Shown: in pieces, positions 26,207 through 35,470 of the stretch | Numbering within the stretch: position 1 is the first letter of the stretch | How the letters are laid out: each line of letters begins with the position of its first letter | From: Clostridiaceae bacterium | GTDB taxonomy: Bacteria > Bacillota > Clostridia > Lachnospirales > Lachnospiraceae | NCBI GenBank assembly: GCA_910575435.1 | Contig: CAJTGI010000015.1 | Coordinates: 30,215 to 94,214, forward strand | Length of the DNA: 64,000 nucleotides | Reading direction: 5' to 3' | Made by a program: the position numbers and the translations under genes | The notes under the pieces: model-generated | What the model was told of the DNA's origin: nothing | Database searches by the model: none | What the model saw: only the letters and a program-made list of their open reading frames with translations

Positions 26207-26256
26207 TCACTCGTAATGAAGGGGTCGTGGGTTCAAGTCCCATTTTCAGCTTGGAA
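26207..26256. repeat. attR direct repeat of the tRNA-Thr island
   Basis: Copy of the 3' part of tRNA-Thr (TCACTCGTAATGAAG to CAGCTTGGAA), 49 of 50 bases identical to attL. The lone change (A26235 in the T loop) lies in the non-functional copy. Confidence 0.85.
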
Positions 26257-26264
26257 TGAATATG

Positions 26265-26306
26265 CACCGAACTGTCCTTTTTGGCTGGTTCGGTGTTTTG
26301 TCTTTT
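26265..26306 (+). terminator. Terminator, probably the original one of tRNA-Thr
   Basis: CACCGAAC (26265-26272) pairs perfectly with GTTCGGTG (26288-26295), followed by a TTTTGTCTTTT tract. It lies just past attR, where the tRNA transcript would have ended before the island inserted. Confidence 0.75.
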
Positions 26307-26399
26307 GCGGGAATCAGATGACGAGCTGATTGCACCATGCGGGGAGAGGAATTTTCTCATGCGCATGGCAAGACGGCTTGGCCCAGGGGAGGTGATGGC

Positions 26400-27113
26400 A
26401 TGGCGGGAACGATGGTGCATCTGGCAGTGGCAGAGAAGTTGTGGAAGTGGCTGGAGGAGGAGAAGGTTAGATATTCCTTTCAGCCTAATTTGATGCCGGA
26501 ACGGGAATATTTCATTGCGGGGAACATTTGCCCGGACGGGATTATGGCGAGGAAGGGGTATGAGCGGGAGATGAAGCTCCACACCCATTTTCGGGATGGG
26601 ATTCCTGATGGAAGTTTTGAGGAGCCGGGGATGGTGCCCTTATTTGAAAGGCGGATGAAAGATTTCTGGCAGGGGCATGTCTCAGAGGAAAAGGAATGTC
26701 CCGGCCTGTATCTGGGTTATGTCACCCATATGATGACGGATGAGCGGTATATTTTGCAGGAGCGGCCTAAGTTTTTTGAGGAGATTGCCCGGATCGGACT
26801 GACCAAGTGGGACCGGGAGACCTACGTGCATTTCAACCGGGAGACGGATCTGGTGGATTTCTGGCTCCTCCGCAATGACCCTGCGCTGCAGGATGCCAGG
26901 GAGGCGCTGGAGAGGGTCGCCCCCTACGAGATTCGGGGAATGATTACCAGAGAGGAACTGACGGACAGCCGCCAGTGGATCTTGCGGCATTTCTTTGAGG
27001 AGGCGCACACCCGGGAGATGCCGGAGTTTATTGATTGCGGGGCTATGGCGGACTTTATCCGCAGCGTTTCTAGGGAAATCAGGGGAAGGCTGCGGGACGA
27101 GGGATATCTATAA
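26400..27113 (+). CDS. Zinc-dependent phospholipase C-like / hydrolase family protein
   Basis: 237 residues. MVHLAVAEKLWKWLEEEKVR, FIAGNICPDGIMARKGYERE, KLHTHFRDG, and GYVTHMMTDERY give the spaced His/Asp residues of the zinc-dependent phospholipase C-like (S1/P1 nuclease-like) fold found in many clostridial hydrolases annotated only as hypothetical. No signal peptide. ATG 26400 has AGGGGAGGT seven bases upstream; the frame is open back to 26337. Substrate unknown. It is the first chromosomal gene right of the island. Confidence 0.6.
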   Translation: MAGTMVHLAVAEKLWKWLEEEKVRYSFQPNLMPEREYFIAGNICPDGIMARKGYEREMKLHTHFRDGIPDGSFEEPGMVPLFERRMKDFWQGHVSEEKECPGLYLGYVTHMMTDERYILQERPKFFEEIARIGLTKWDRETYVHFNRETDLVDFWLLRNDPALQDAREALERVAPYEIRGMITREELTDSRQWILRHFFEEAHTREMPEFIDCGAMADFIRSVSREIRGRLRDEGYL

Positions 27114-27154
27114 TTGCTGGTCCGACAGTTTTCCCTATGGATCAAATATAGAGG

Positions 27155-27958
27155 TCAGTCGCTAATGTGGCCCCTTAGCCCGCTAAATTCACATTCTGTC
27201 AGCCTGTCATCGGGCAGATGGCAGCTGCGCCGCTCCCTGTCCACCAGTTGTTTGACAAAATCCGTGCCGGGATTTCGCAAAAGTTCATCTGGCTCGGCAT
27301 ACTGCTGAATGACGCCCTGGTCCATGACCAGCACCTTTGTTCCCAGTTTTAATGCCTCGGAGATGTCGTGGGTTACGAACAGCACGGTAATTCCGGTTTT
27401 CTCATATATTTGTCTCAATTCTATTTGCAGCTGGCCCCGAGTGATTTCATCAACAGCCCCAAAGGGCTCGTCCATCAGAAGAATGTCGGGGGACGCCGCC
27501 AGAGCCCTTGCGATGCCAACTCTCTGTTGCTGTCCGCCGGAAAGTTCGGAGGGATAGCGGTCCTTCATTTCCTCGTCAAGCCCCACGATGCCCATCCATT
27601 TGGAGACGGCAGATTTGGTTCTTGCCTTGTCTTTCTTATTGAGCAGGTTGGGCACATAGGAGATGTTTTGCTCCACGGTCATATGGGGAAAGAGGACGCT
27701 GCCCTGTATGGCATAGCCGATATTGCGGCGGAGTTGGATCATATTAAGGCTTCGGATGTTTTTTCCTTCTACGAAAATATCGCCGCCCGTGGGCGTGATT
27801 AAGCCGTTGATCATTTTCAGAACCGTGGTTTTGCCACAGCCTGAAGAGCCGATGATGGTGACAAACTCCCCTTTGGCGATAGACAGATGGAATCCTTCCA
27901 GTACGATTTTATCCCCATATGCTTTTTTTACGTCCTTAAATTTAATTGCAGTATTCAT
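27155..27958 (-). CDS. Osmoprotectant (glycine betaine/choline-type) ABC transporter ATPase
   Basis: 267 residues. Walker A GSSGCGKTT, Q loop YAIQGSVLFPHMTV, signature LSGGQQQRVGIARALA, Walker B ILLMDEPFGAVD and the H-loop VTHDISEA are present. The IQ(GS)VLFPHMTVEQN and NPGTDFVKQLVD segments are typical of OpuBA/OpuCA/ProV-like ATPases that energise compatible-solute uptake. It lacks CBS domains, unlike OpuCA. It follows the permease/binding-protein gene by 16 bases and forms an operon with it. Confidence 0.9.
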   Translation of the reverse strand: MNTAIKFKDVKKAYGDKIVLEGFHLSIAKGEFVTIIGSSGCGKTTVLKMINGLITPTGGDIFVEGKNIRSLNMIQLRRNIGYAIQGSVLFPHMTVEQNISYVPNLLNKKDKARTKSAVSKWMGIVGLDEEMKDRYPSELSGGQQQRVGIARALAASPDILLMDEPFGAVDEITRGQLQIELRQIYEKTGITVLFVTHDISEALKLGTKVLVMDQGVIQQYAEPDELLRNPGTDFVKQLVDRERRSCHLPDDRLTECEFSGLRGHISD

Positions 27959-27974
27959 GTTCAGTCATCCTCCC

Positions 27975-29516
27975 TCATTTCATAAGCCCCGCATCCTGTA
28001 AAAATGCTTGGGCAACTTCCCTCGGTTCCTTGTCCTGGGATTCCACGGCATAGTTCATCTGAGCCATGTCCTCGTCTGAAATAACATCCGTTATTTTATG
28101 AAAAATATCCATCAGTTCAGGATGCTCTTGCAACACTTCGGAACGAATGACATTTCCGCATAGGTAAGACGGATAAAAGTTTTTGTCATCTTGCAGAACT
28201 GTCACGTCAGAGACGGAGAGTTGCCCGTCGGTGGTGAAAATCACCATGACATCAATCTTTCCCTGGTTGATTGCCTGATATTTCAAGCCGATGTCCATAT
28301 CCATGGTCTTCTTGAAGGATAGGCCGTATGCCTTGCAAAGGGCATCATATCCGTCCTCCCGCTCGAAGAAATCATACTCTGCGCCAAAGGCAAGCTGGCC
28401 AGATACAGCCTTCAAATCGGAATAGGTCTTGAGATTGTACTTTTTGGCGATTTCATCCCGGACAACCAATCCGTAGGTGTTATTGAAGCCGTACATTCCA
28501 GTCCACTCCATCTGGAGAGAATTTGCATATTCTTCCTGCATGGAAGGAAACAAATCTTCGGTATACAAACCGTCTTTTTTTAGCACCATATTCCAGCCCG
28601 TCCCTGTATATTCAGGATAGAGGTCGAACTCGCCGCTTTCCATGGCAGGCTGAATGTTGGAGGTGCCGCCGCCGACGCCCTGGGTCAGTTCCACATGCAA
28701 TCCGGTATCCTTTTCAATGAGGATATCTAGCATCTCCCCCAAGATATACTGTTCAGTCATGGGCTTTGTGGCGATGCGGATGGTATTGTGCCGCCCGCCA
28801 AGGGACAACATGGTGCCGCCGATGATGCAGAGGCAGAGGGCCAGGGCGGCGATGGCCAAGATGCGGTTTGCCTTTTTGGCTTTAACGCTTCGCTTCCCCA
28901 TTCTCTTTTCGATCACTCCGAGCAGCAAGTCCATTGCCAGGGCCAAAAGGGCGATGAGCACGCTGCCTACCATTGTCATAGAGGCATTGTTGGTAGTGAT
29001 TCCCCTGTATATCGCCACGCCCAGTCCTCCGGCGCCGATAAAGGATGCGATTCCGGCAAGGGCGATGGTCATGGTAACCATATTGCGTATGCCGGACAGA
29101 ATCACCGGCATGGCAAGGGGAAGCTTGATCTTCCATAGAATTTGCATCCTTGTGCTGCCCATTCCTGTGGCCGCTTCTATAATGGCGGGGTCAACATTGG
29201 CCATTCCTGTATGGGTATTTCTCACCATTGGCAGCAGGGCGTATATGGTTAAGGCGATGACGGCGGTGGCGTTGCCGATTCCTGAAAATGGAATCAGGAA
29301 GCCCAGCATGGAAATGGAAGGAATGGTATATAGGAAATTGATAAGTCCCAATGTGGGCTTTGCCGTTTTTTGAAATTCGCTGATGAGTATGCCAACCATG
29401 CCCCCGAATAGGATTGCAATGAGTATGGCAATCAGGGAAATCTCCAGATGTTCCCACAATAATTCCAAATAGAAATCCTTTCTCTCAAGAAAGATTGACC
29501 ACATATTCTGCAACAT
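27975..29516 (-). CDS. Fused permease and substrate-binding protein of osmoprotectant ABC transporter
   Basis: 513 residues. The first 210 residues form a BPD permease (LEISLIAILIAILFGGMVGI, the EAATGMGSTRMQILWKIKLP coupling loop, GAGGLGVAIYRGI). After another membrane segment (RILAIAALALCLCIIGGTM) comes an OpuAC-type binding domain (IRIATKPMTEQYILGEMLDI, QGVGGGTSNIQPAMESGEFD, YPEYTGTGW). The aromatic YPEYTGT motif is typical of betaine/choline/carnitine binding. Such fusions occur in lactic bacteria and Clostridia. ATG 29516 has GAAGGTG before it; the longer frame to 29651 runs into the next gene. Confidence 0.9.
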   Translation of the reverse strand: MLQNMWSIFLERKDFYLELLWEHLEISLIAILIAILFGGMVGILISEFQKTAKPTLGLINFLYTIPSISMLGFLIPFSGIGNATAVIALTIYALLPMVRNTHTGMANVDPAIIEAATGMGSTRMQILWKIKLPLAMPVILSGIRNMVTMTIALAGIASFIGAGGLGVAIYRGITTNNASMTMVGSVLIALLALAMDLLLGVIEKRMGKRSVKAKKANRILAIAALALCLCIIGGTMLSLGGRHNTIRIATKPMTEQYILGEMLDILIEKDTGLHVELTQGVGGGTSNIQPAMESGEFDLYPEYTGTGWNMVLKKDGLYTEDLFPSMQEEYANSLQMEWTGMYGFNNTYGLVVRDEIAKKYNLKTYSDLKAVSGQLAFGAEYDFFEREDGYDALCKAYGLSFKKTMDMDIGLKYQAINQGKIDVMVIFTTDGQLSVSDVTVLQDDKNFYPSYLCGNVIRSEVLQEHPELMDIFHKITDVISDEDMAQMNYAVESQDKEPREVAQAFLQDAGLMK

Positions 29517-29518
29517 TC

Positions 29519-30121
29519 TTACACCTTCTTTCTCTTTACGGCCCCTGCGGGACATTGTTCGGCGCATAATCCGCAATGCAGGCAATGGGCTTGGTCTATG
29601 GCAAAGTCCTTGATGCACTTCTGGGGACAGCAATGCCCGCATTTTCCGCATTTGATGCAGCTGTCGGAAATAATAAAGCCTTTATCTGCTGGTTTTCCAC
29701 TTCCCAGCGCATAATATTCTCTGGCGATGGGTTCTTTTCTCAAATCAAAAAATTCAATCTGTCCCTGGTCAATGCAGAATGGTTCCAATATGTATCTGCT
29801 GTCATTGGGATATACCGCGTTCATCGAGGGATTTTCTGCAAATATGCGGTCAATCCATTTCTCATGCTGGTCCAGCCTTTTTGCCTTGCCATTCAGCCGC
29901 ACCATTTGGTAATCCATATTTAGCCCGGTGATAGCCACCTGGCCATGATCTAGCAGCTGCCGGTAAAAGTCCTTCCCTCTTGCGGTGCAGAAGTAGAGTT
30001 TTCCGTCCTCCACAATCATCACGTCAACGATGCGGTTTTGGGGAAATCCATTTTCATCAACCGTGGCGAATGCCACGTCTTTGATTTCACGTAATATTTC
30101 CAGACATCTCTGTGCGTTCAA
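29519..30121 (-). CDS. Pyridoxamine-phosphate-oxidase-like flavoprotein fused to a 2x[4Fe-4S] ferredoxin
   Basis: 200 residues from a TTG start with TAGGAGGA six bases before it. Residues 1-130 are the split-barrel FMN-binding fold (DVAFATVDENGFPQNRIVDV, LYFCTARGKDFYRQLLDHGQ). The C-terminus has two ferredoxin clusters: CIKCGKCGHCCPQKCI and CLHCGLCAEQCPAGAV. It may pass electrons from a reduced carrier to a flavin substrate. It precedes the transporter genes by two bases, so all three are probably one transcript. The physiological substrate is unknown. Confidence 0.85.
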   Translation of the reverse strand: MNAQRCLEILREIKDVAFATVDENGFPQNRIVDVMIVEDGKLYFCTARGKDFYRQLLDHGQVAITGLNMDYQMVRLNGKAKRLDQHEKWIDRIFAENPSMNAVYPNDSRYILEPFCIDQGQIEFFDLRKEPIAREYYALGSGKPADKGFIISDSCIKCGKCGHCCPQKCIKDFAIDQAHCLHCGLCAEQCPAGAVKRKKV

Positions 30122-30137
30122 TGTAAGTCCTCCTATA

Positions 30138-30192
30138 GTTGTAATAATACATGTTACAACATGATTGTACCATGGGCAAGCATAATTGTCAA
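30138..30192 (-). promoter_or_regulatory. Promoter and inverted-repeat operator of the flavoprotein-transporter operon
   Basis: On the minus strand: TTGACA (30187-30192), 17 bases, TACAAT (30164-30169). GTTGTAA (30138-30144) and TTACAAC (30154-30160) form an inverted repeat over the start point and early transcript, a likely repressor site. Confidence 0.7.
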
Positions 30193-30211
30193 TGGTAAAC
30201 TTGGTTAGCCC

Positions 30212-30240
30212 TTGCAAAACTTTATTTGGTCTCATATAAT
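30212..30240 (+). promoter_or_regulatory. Sigma-A promoter of the large repeat-protein gene
   Basis: TTGCAA (30212-30217), 17 bases, perfect TATAAT (30235-30240). It diverges from the minus-strand promoter 20 bases away. The transcript would have a leader of about 135 bases with two hairpins (30252-30296 and 30290-30315). Confidence 0.75.
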
Positions 30241-30381
30241 GTAGAGGAGATTGGGAGAGGATTCTCTCGCTAGCAAAAGAGAATTGTCCCGCCTCCAGGC
30301 TGCGCTGGAATTTCTTTCTGCTTTGTGCAGGATGGCAGATGCCTGGGCGGGGTGTTTTATATAAATGACAGGAAGGAGATT

Positions 30382-33300
30382 ATGTCGATGAGGCGTAAAA
30401 CATTTTACAAAATGGTATCCCGCATTTTGGCAGTTGTCGTGGCCGTCACCTTGTGCCCCGCCAGCATGCCATCTGCACAGCGGGGTGCGGATCAGAAAAT
30501 GGTCACGAAATCATCCATTGGTACTGGTGTGACGAAGGTGCGGCCAGAGAAGAACGGGGCAAATGCGCAGACGCTGGAAGTGGGGGCGGAGGATGGGGTC
30601 TGCCTGATAGGGAAACAGGCGGCCCATGCCACAGAGCAGATGCGGCTGGAGGAAGGAACGGAAGGACGACGGGATGAGACGGAGAATGGGGCCGCAGATA
30701 GTTTCGGTTACCGAAAGTATGCTGGGGAATCGGATGGCGCAGTCACGTCCAGCGGTCTGACGGGACAATGTGGCGAGAATGTTCGTTATGAGATTCATTC
30801 GTCCACCGGACATGTGGTGGTTAGCGGATCTGGCGCGATGACGGATTACGAGCATGCGTCGAACTCTCCATTTTATTCCCATTCAGGTGACATCAAATCA
30901 GTGGAGATTCAAAGCGGCGTCACCTCGGTGGGAGCCAATTCTTTTACTTTTTGCTATGATTTAGAGCAGGTTTCGCTGCCGGATTCCGTCACGTCTATTG
31001 GAGACTATTCCTTTTTGGGGTGTGTATCTCTGTGTTCGCTGGACGTATCGGAAAAGGTGAAAAATATTGGAAAACATGCCATCGGATTCTACTGTTCCAG
31101 CGGGTCAACGGGGAGTTATAACAAGGCACGCTTTACCTTGTTTGGAAAACCTGGTTCCATGGCAGAGACTTATGCGAAGGAAAATAATCTGACTTTCAAA
31201 AGTGAAAAGGATTTAACAGGTACTTGCGGGGAAAATCTCACATGGCAGCTTTCCCGGGACACCGGCGTGCTTACCATATCCGGAGAGGGGGCGATGGATG
31301 ATTACATCGCATACTACGCACCTCATTTTCCATGCCATGACCGTATTAAATCCATCGTGCTGGAGGAAGGCGTGACAGAGATTGGAAATGGTGCATTCCG
31401 AGGCTTGAAGAATGTGCAGAAGGTTACGCTTCCCCAGAGTCTGAAGATAATTAGCGCCGGTTCATTTGCTGGTTGCGAGGGGCTTCAGGAGATTTCCCTG
31501 CCAATGCAGCTTAAGCACATTGGCGACGGTGCATTTTCCGGGAGCAGTTTGAAGCAGATTTTTATTCCTAAAAATGTATTGGTAATGGGGGGGGCTACGT
31601 TTAGCGAGTGTGGCCAATTAGAAAAGATAGAAGTAGATCCGGAAAATCAATTTTTTGTTACGGATCATGGCATTGTATATGACAGGGACAAAACACGGCT
31701 GGTAATCGTTCCGAAAAAGTCTTCCCTCTCAAAACTGGTGATACCGGATACGGTTAGGGAAATGGACAAAAAAGCAATAGATCGCTGTGGGGCTTTAAAA
31801 TATATTATATTTGAGGGCGGGTCACCTTCTGGATTCAATTCCGAATCGCAGAAGCTAGACTATGCCACGATTTTCTATGATTCCTCCAAAGAAGGATGGG
31901 ATTCATGGGATGTTGTGAAGACTTCATGGCCTGATGGGAGTGTGTTCTGGAGGGATACCCTGGATCTAAAGGATCAGCAGAGTCTTGCGATCCAGGCAGA
32001 TTCCAGGCAGTTAGCCGTGGGAGAAGCCACGCAGCTGGTCGCCCGGCTGGATCCCTCTCTGGCGCTGGAATTTACGTGGAGCAGTTCTGACCAAGAGGTG
32101 GCAGTGGTGTCGAATACCGGGTATGTGAATGCAGTGGGGCCGGGGAATACGGAAATCAGGGCAGAAAGCGCAGACGGACAGTATTCGGCGAGCATTTCCA
32201 TTACCGTCACGGGGAAGGATTTTTCAATCCCTTCCCATGACCTGAGTGCTCTGGAAAATGTGCTGGATTATACATCCAGTTTCGATCTGACCAGACAATT
32301 TCCATCGGAAAAACTGCACGGCGTGTATTTCCTAAATAAAAAGGAACTTGGCTTTTATTCCCTGGTGAACAAGAAATATCGGAGAGTGCTGGCATTTGGC
32401 GATTACACATCTGCACTTGGCGAATGGATTTCCTTTGATGCATTTGCCGCCAACGATAAACTGTATATCCTGGGTGACAATATGTGCTATATCTTTGATC
32501 TGGAAACCCAGTCCATCCTGTCTCGATTTGCCGCGCCAGGGTTTCAGACATCTGCCATCGGGGCAGATGATCAGGGCAGGGTCTACATTGCCAGAATGGT
32601 AAACGACTATGGCAAATATGCAATCTCCCTGATGTCAGAAGATGGGAAGTGGATATCGGATCTGACCCTGGGGGCAAATGTATATGCATTTCATGGTTTT
32701 GATGCCGCGACTGGTAGTTTTTACATGGAATCCAGATATGAATTTTCTTCCTGGGGCTATGGCCGTCCCGGAAGGGGCATCACCATGGGAAAAGTGGTGG
32801 GAAACAAGATGCAGTATGTAGAGACCTATACTGAATTTCTCGAGAGCGGTATTCTCACCAGATCTCTGGGCTGTCTGGAATTTGTGTGCCAGGATTCCTA
32901 TCGGCACCATCAGAAGGGGGCCGAACTCTTTGGCGGGAAATATCTGGTTACAACCAGCAATTCACTGGGGAGAGTCCAAGTGTTTGACTCATCCTCCAGC
33001 AAAGAGGACGAGATTGCCAGTGTTCTGACGGTAGAGAGATCCCCGCAGATAGGAAGCGATTCCATGGACTTAGCCAGTATCGGGGTACGGGCAGCGTATA
33101 ACAAAAAAAGTAACAGCATGATAATCTATGAAAACGACAATACTTTTTTCGAGTATGATTTGTCCAACCGCCGGAAGATCGCCACTGGCAAGACAGCACA
33201 CGACGTATTCGATTTGCTGCAGATGGGGGATCATCTTATCGCCATTGAGAAGGAACAGGATTCTTATTATATGGAGATTTTGGATTGGGGAGCTCCGGGA

Positions 33301-35379
33301 CAGATTAAGATTCAGGCTGAAGAAACAACCATGAAAGTGGGTGCTACCCAAGCACTTGCCATTACAGGGCTGGATCGGCAGTATGAACTGCTTCCCGTAT
33401 GGTCCAGCAGTGACAACAGCATATTGACGGTGGATCAAAGCGGAAAGGTGGCGGCATGGAAAGAAGGAACAGCTATGGTCACGGCAAAAGTATCTGACGC
33501 GGTCAGCGACTCCGTCGAAATCAGGGTTACCGCAGATAACATCATCGTTCCAGAAAAGAATGTGGTCACCGGGACGGGAGCGAGCAGCAATAATTATTCA
33601 GACAACAATTATTCCGTCTATGGCAAGGTTGTTAATTCCTATTTCGTGGAAAATAAAGACCAGTCGCTGACCAGGGTGGAGTACATACCGGACATTGGCG
33701 TGCAGATTGAGAATTATTCCAAGAATTATGAACTTCTTTCTGACCAGGTGCTGGAGGCAGAACTTCCCAAATTTGGCGGATTTTATGCCGGAAAAAATGA
33801 GAATTATCTGGTATTTGGACAGAAGAATGCGTCAGAGTCGGATTCCGTGGAAGTCATGCGGATTGTAAAATACAGCAAAGACTGGCAGCGGCAGGGCCAG
33901 GCTTCGGTCAAGGGGGCTAATACCTATATTCCCTTTGAGGCCGGCTCCCTGCGCATGTCAGAAACCGATGATGGCAGACTATATATCCATACCTGCCATG
34001 AGATGTATGTGGATTCTAAGGGCGTGCATCACCAGGCCAATATGACATATGTGCTAAAGGAAGAGTCTATGGAGATAGAGCAGTCCTACTATGACATAAT
34101 GAATATCGCCCAGGCAGGATATGTGAGCCACTCTTTTAACCAATATGTACAGACCGATGGAAAATATGCATTCCGCGTTGACCATGGGGATGCCTTTCCC
34201 ACGAGAGCCGTTACCCTGACCCGGTGCGATCTGGGTGGGAAAATTACCGACGTGGCATATGCGCTGCCTCTGTCTATCAATACCGTAGGAAATAACGATA
34301 CAGGCGTGTCAGTGGGCGGCTTGGAACTCTCCGAAGGGCAGTGCCTGATCGTGGGAAATTCCGTAGATCAGACAAAGCAGGCAACGTCGGGAGTCCGGAA
34401 TGTCTTTTTGACAGCGACAGATAAATCCCTGTTCAAAACCCGCACGGTCTGGCTGACAGACTATGCTTCGGATTCAAAGATTACGGCGAGGACGCCCCAT
34501 ATTGTGAAGCTGAATGAGGGGCAGTTCCTCATTCTGTGGGAGGAGTACAATAGTGCCACGAAGGCCGTATCTGTAAAAATGGTAACGGTAGACGGAGAAG
34601 GGAATCTGGCATCGAAAATGGTTGAAACGAAACTTCGATTATCAGACTGCAAACCAATCATGACTTCAGATGGCCTGGTGAAATGGTATGTGACCGAGAA
34701 TGAGACGATTGCATTCTGCGAACTGAATCCTTACAAGTTGGAGGATGTGAAGGGAGAGGTTCCCATTAGCGCGGAGAAGGATTGGGATGAGTTTCCGTGG
34801 GAAACGCCAGGGCCTGGCGGTACCCAGAACCCTCCGGGCAATATCCAGGACCCCGGCAACACCGAAAAGCCTGCGTACCTGGCTAGGAATAAGACTTTTA
34901 CATCTGGCAGCCTCAAGTATAAGATTACCGCTAGCGCATTGAAAAATGTCCCCGGGAAGGTATCCGTGGTTGGACTTTCCTCTTCGGGTAAGAAGAAGTC
35001 TTCCGTCAATGTGAAGAACAAAGTAACTTATTCCGGCATCTCATACAAGGTGACAGCGATTGGCAACAGCGCATTCAAGAATTCTGCGAAACTGAAAAAG
35101 GCAACTTTGGGAACTGGCATTAAGAGCATTCCCAAAAATGCATTTAGCGGATGCAAGAAACTGGCCTCCGTGACTGCCAAGGGAGTAAGTAAGATTAACC
35201 AAGGCGCCTTTAAGAATTGCAAGGCATTAAAGAAATTAACCCTTCGCAAAAAGATAACCGTGAAGAGAGGAGCATTCAAGGGCTGCAAGAAGGCAATCAA
35301 AGTCACAGGCGGTTCCAGGAAAGTCAACAAGGCCAACGTAAAGAAGTTAAAAAAGAGCGGCTATAAAAAATTTAAGTAA
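30382..35379 (+). CDS. Large secreted protein with BspA-like LRR_5 and Big_2 domains
   Basis: 1665 residues. Signal peptide (ILAVVVAVTLCPASMPSAQ). BspA-like leucine-rich repeats at about 150-500 (SVGANSFTFCYDLEQVSLPD, TEIGNGAFRGLKNVQKVTLP); Big_2 domain at about 530-610 (TWSSSDQEVAVVSNTGYVNA); a long propeller-like region; a second Big_2 near 980-1060 (VWSSSDNSILTVDQSGKVAA); another beta region; a Pro/Gly linker (PGPGGTQNPPGN); and C-terminal LRR_5 repeats ending in a very basic tail (KKLKKSGYKKFK). No LPXTG motif, so attachment is probably by charge or by the repeats. GGAAGGAG precedes ATG 30382. Adhesion or glycan binding is inferred. Confidence 0.88.
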   Translation: MSMRRKTFYKMVSRILAVVVAVTLCPASMPSAQRGADQKMVTKSSIGTGVTKVRPEKNGANAQTLEVGAEDGVCLIGKQAAHATEQMRLEEGTEGRRDETENGAADSFGYRKYAGESDGAVTSSGLTGQCGENVRYEIHSSTGHVVVSGSGAMTDYEHASNSPFYSHSGDIKSVEIQSGVTSVGANSFTFCYDLEQVSLPDSVTSIGDYSFLGCVSLCSLDVSEKVKNIGKHAIGFYCSSGSTGSYNKARFTLFGKPGSMAETYAKENNLTFKSEKDLTGTCGENLTWQLSRDTGVLTISGEGAMDDYIAYYAPHFPCHDRIKSIVLEEGVTEIGNGAFRGLKNVQKVTLPQSLKIISAGSFAGCEGLQEISLPMQLKHIGDGAFSGSSLKQIFIPKNVLVMGGATFSECGQLEKIEVDPENQFFVTDHGIVYDRDKTRLVIVPKKSSLSKLVIPDTVREMDKKAIDRCGALKYIIFEGGSPSGFNSESQKLDYATIFYDSSKEGWDSWDVVKTSWPDGSVFWRDTLDLKDQQSLAIQADSRQLAVGEATQLVARLDPSLALEFTWSSSDQEVAVVSNTGYVNAVGPGNTEIRAESADGQYSASISITVTGKDFSIPSHDLSALENVLDYTSSFDLTRQFPSEKLHGVYFLNKKELGFYSLVNKKYRRVLAFGDYTSALGEWISFDAFAANDKLYILGDNMCYIFDLETQSILSRFAAPGFQTSAIGADDQGRVYIARMVNDYGKYAISLMSEDGKWISDLTLGANVYAFHGFDAATGSFYMESRYEFSSWGYGRPGRGITMGKVVGNKMQYVETYTEFLESGILTRSLGCLEFVCQDSYRHHQKGAELFGGKYLVTTSNSLGRVQVFDSSSSKEDEIASVLTVERSPQIGSDSMDLASIGVRAAYNKKSNSMIIYENDNTFFEYDLSNRRKIATGKTAHDVFDLLQMGDHLIAIEKEQDSYYMEILDWGAPGQIKIQAEETTMKVGATQALAITGLDRQYELLPVWSSSDNSILTVDQSGKVAAWKEGTAMVTAKVSDAVSDSVEIRVTADNIIVPEKNVVTGTGASSNNYSDNNYSVYGKVVNSYFVENKDQSLTRVEYIPDIGVQIENYSKNYELLSDQVLEAELPKFGGFYAGKNENYLVFGQKNASESDSVEVMRIVKYSKDWQRQGQASVKGANTYIPFEAGSLRMSETDDGRLYIHTCHEMYVDSKGVHHQANMTYVLKEESMEIEQSYYDIMNIAQAGYVSHSFNQYVQTDGKYAFRVDHGDAFPTRAVTLTRCDLGGKITDVAYALPLSINTVGNNDTGVSVGGLELSEGQCLIVGNSVDQTKQATSGVRNVFLTATDKSLFKTRTVWLTDYASDSKITARTPHIVKLNEGQFLILWEEYNSATKAVSVKMVTVDGEGNLASKMVETKLRLSDCKPIMTSDGLVKWYVTENETIAFCELNPYKLEDVKGEVPISAEKDWDEFPWETPGPGGTQNPPGNIQDPGNTEKPAYLARNKTFTSGSLKYKITASALKNVPGKVSVVGLSSSGKKKSSVNVKNKVTYSGISYKVTAIGNSAFKNSAKLKKATLGTGIKSIPKNAFSGCKKLASVTAKGVSKINQGAFKNCKALKKLTLRKKITVKRGAFKGCKKAIKVTGGSRKVNKANVKKLKKSGYKKFK

Positions 35380-35430
35380 ATCTGGTGGCGTAAAAGAGGC
35401 GCCATGGGACGCAGTATAGAAAATTGTAAT

Positions 35431-35466
35431 AAAACAGGGCATCGAAAAATTCGATGCCCTGTTTTG
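35431..35466. terminator. Strong bidirectional intrinsic terminator
   Basis: AAAACAGGGCATCGAA (35431-35446) pairs perfectly with TTCGATGCCCTGTTTT (35450-35465) around a three-base loop. It ends the large repeat-protein gene. Confidence 0.9.
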
Positions 35467-35470
35467 TTGT

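Larger units (their letters stand above)
19434..26256. mobile_element. Genomic island integrated in tRNA-Thr, 6.77 kb
   Basis: A 50-base direct repeat bounds it: 19434-19483 inside and just past tRNA-Thr, and 26207-26256, with one difference (G19462 versus A26235). The intact tRNA is on the left and only its 3' part on the right, the usual outcome of tyrosine-recombinase insertion. Inside are an excisionase-like gene next to the right repeat, small cargo operons and decayed genes (transposase tail, surface protein, dnaE). No integrase or relaxase remains, so it seems trapped or dependent on a helper. Confidence 0.85.

Noticed and set aside
26139-26588. 149-codon minus-strand frame across attR
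   Set aside because: It includes the reverse translation of the tRNA part and the hydrolase gene; a shadow frame.
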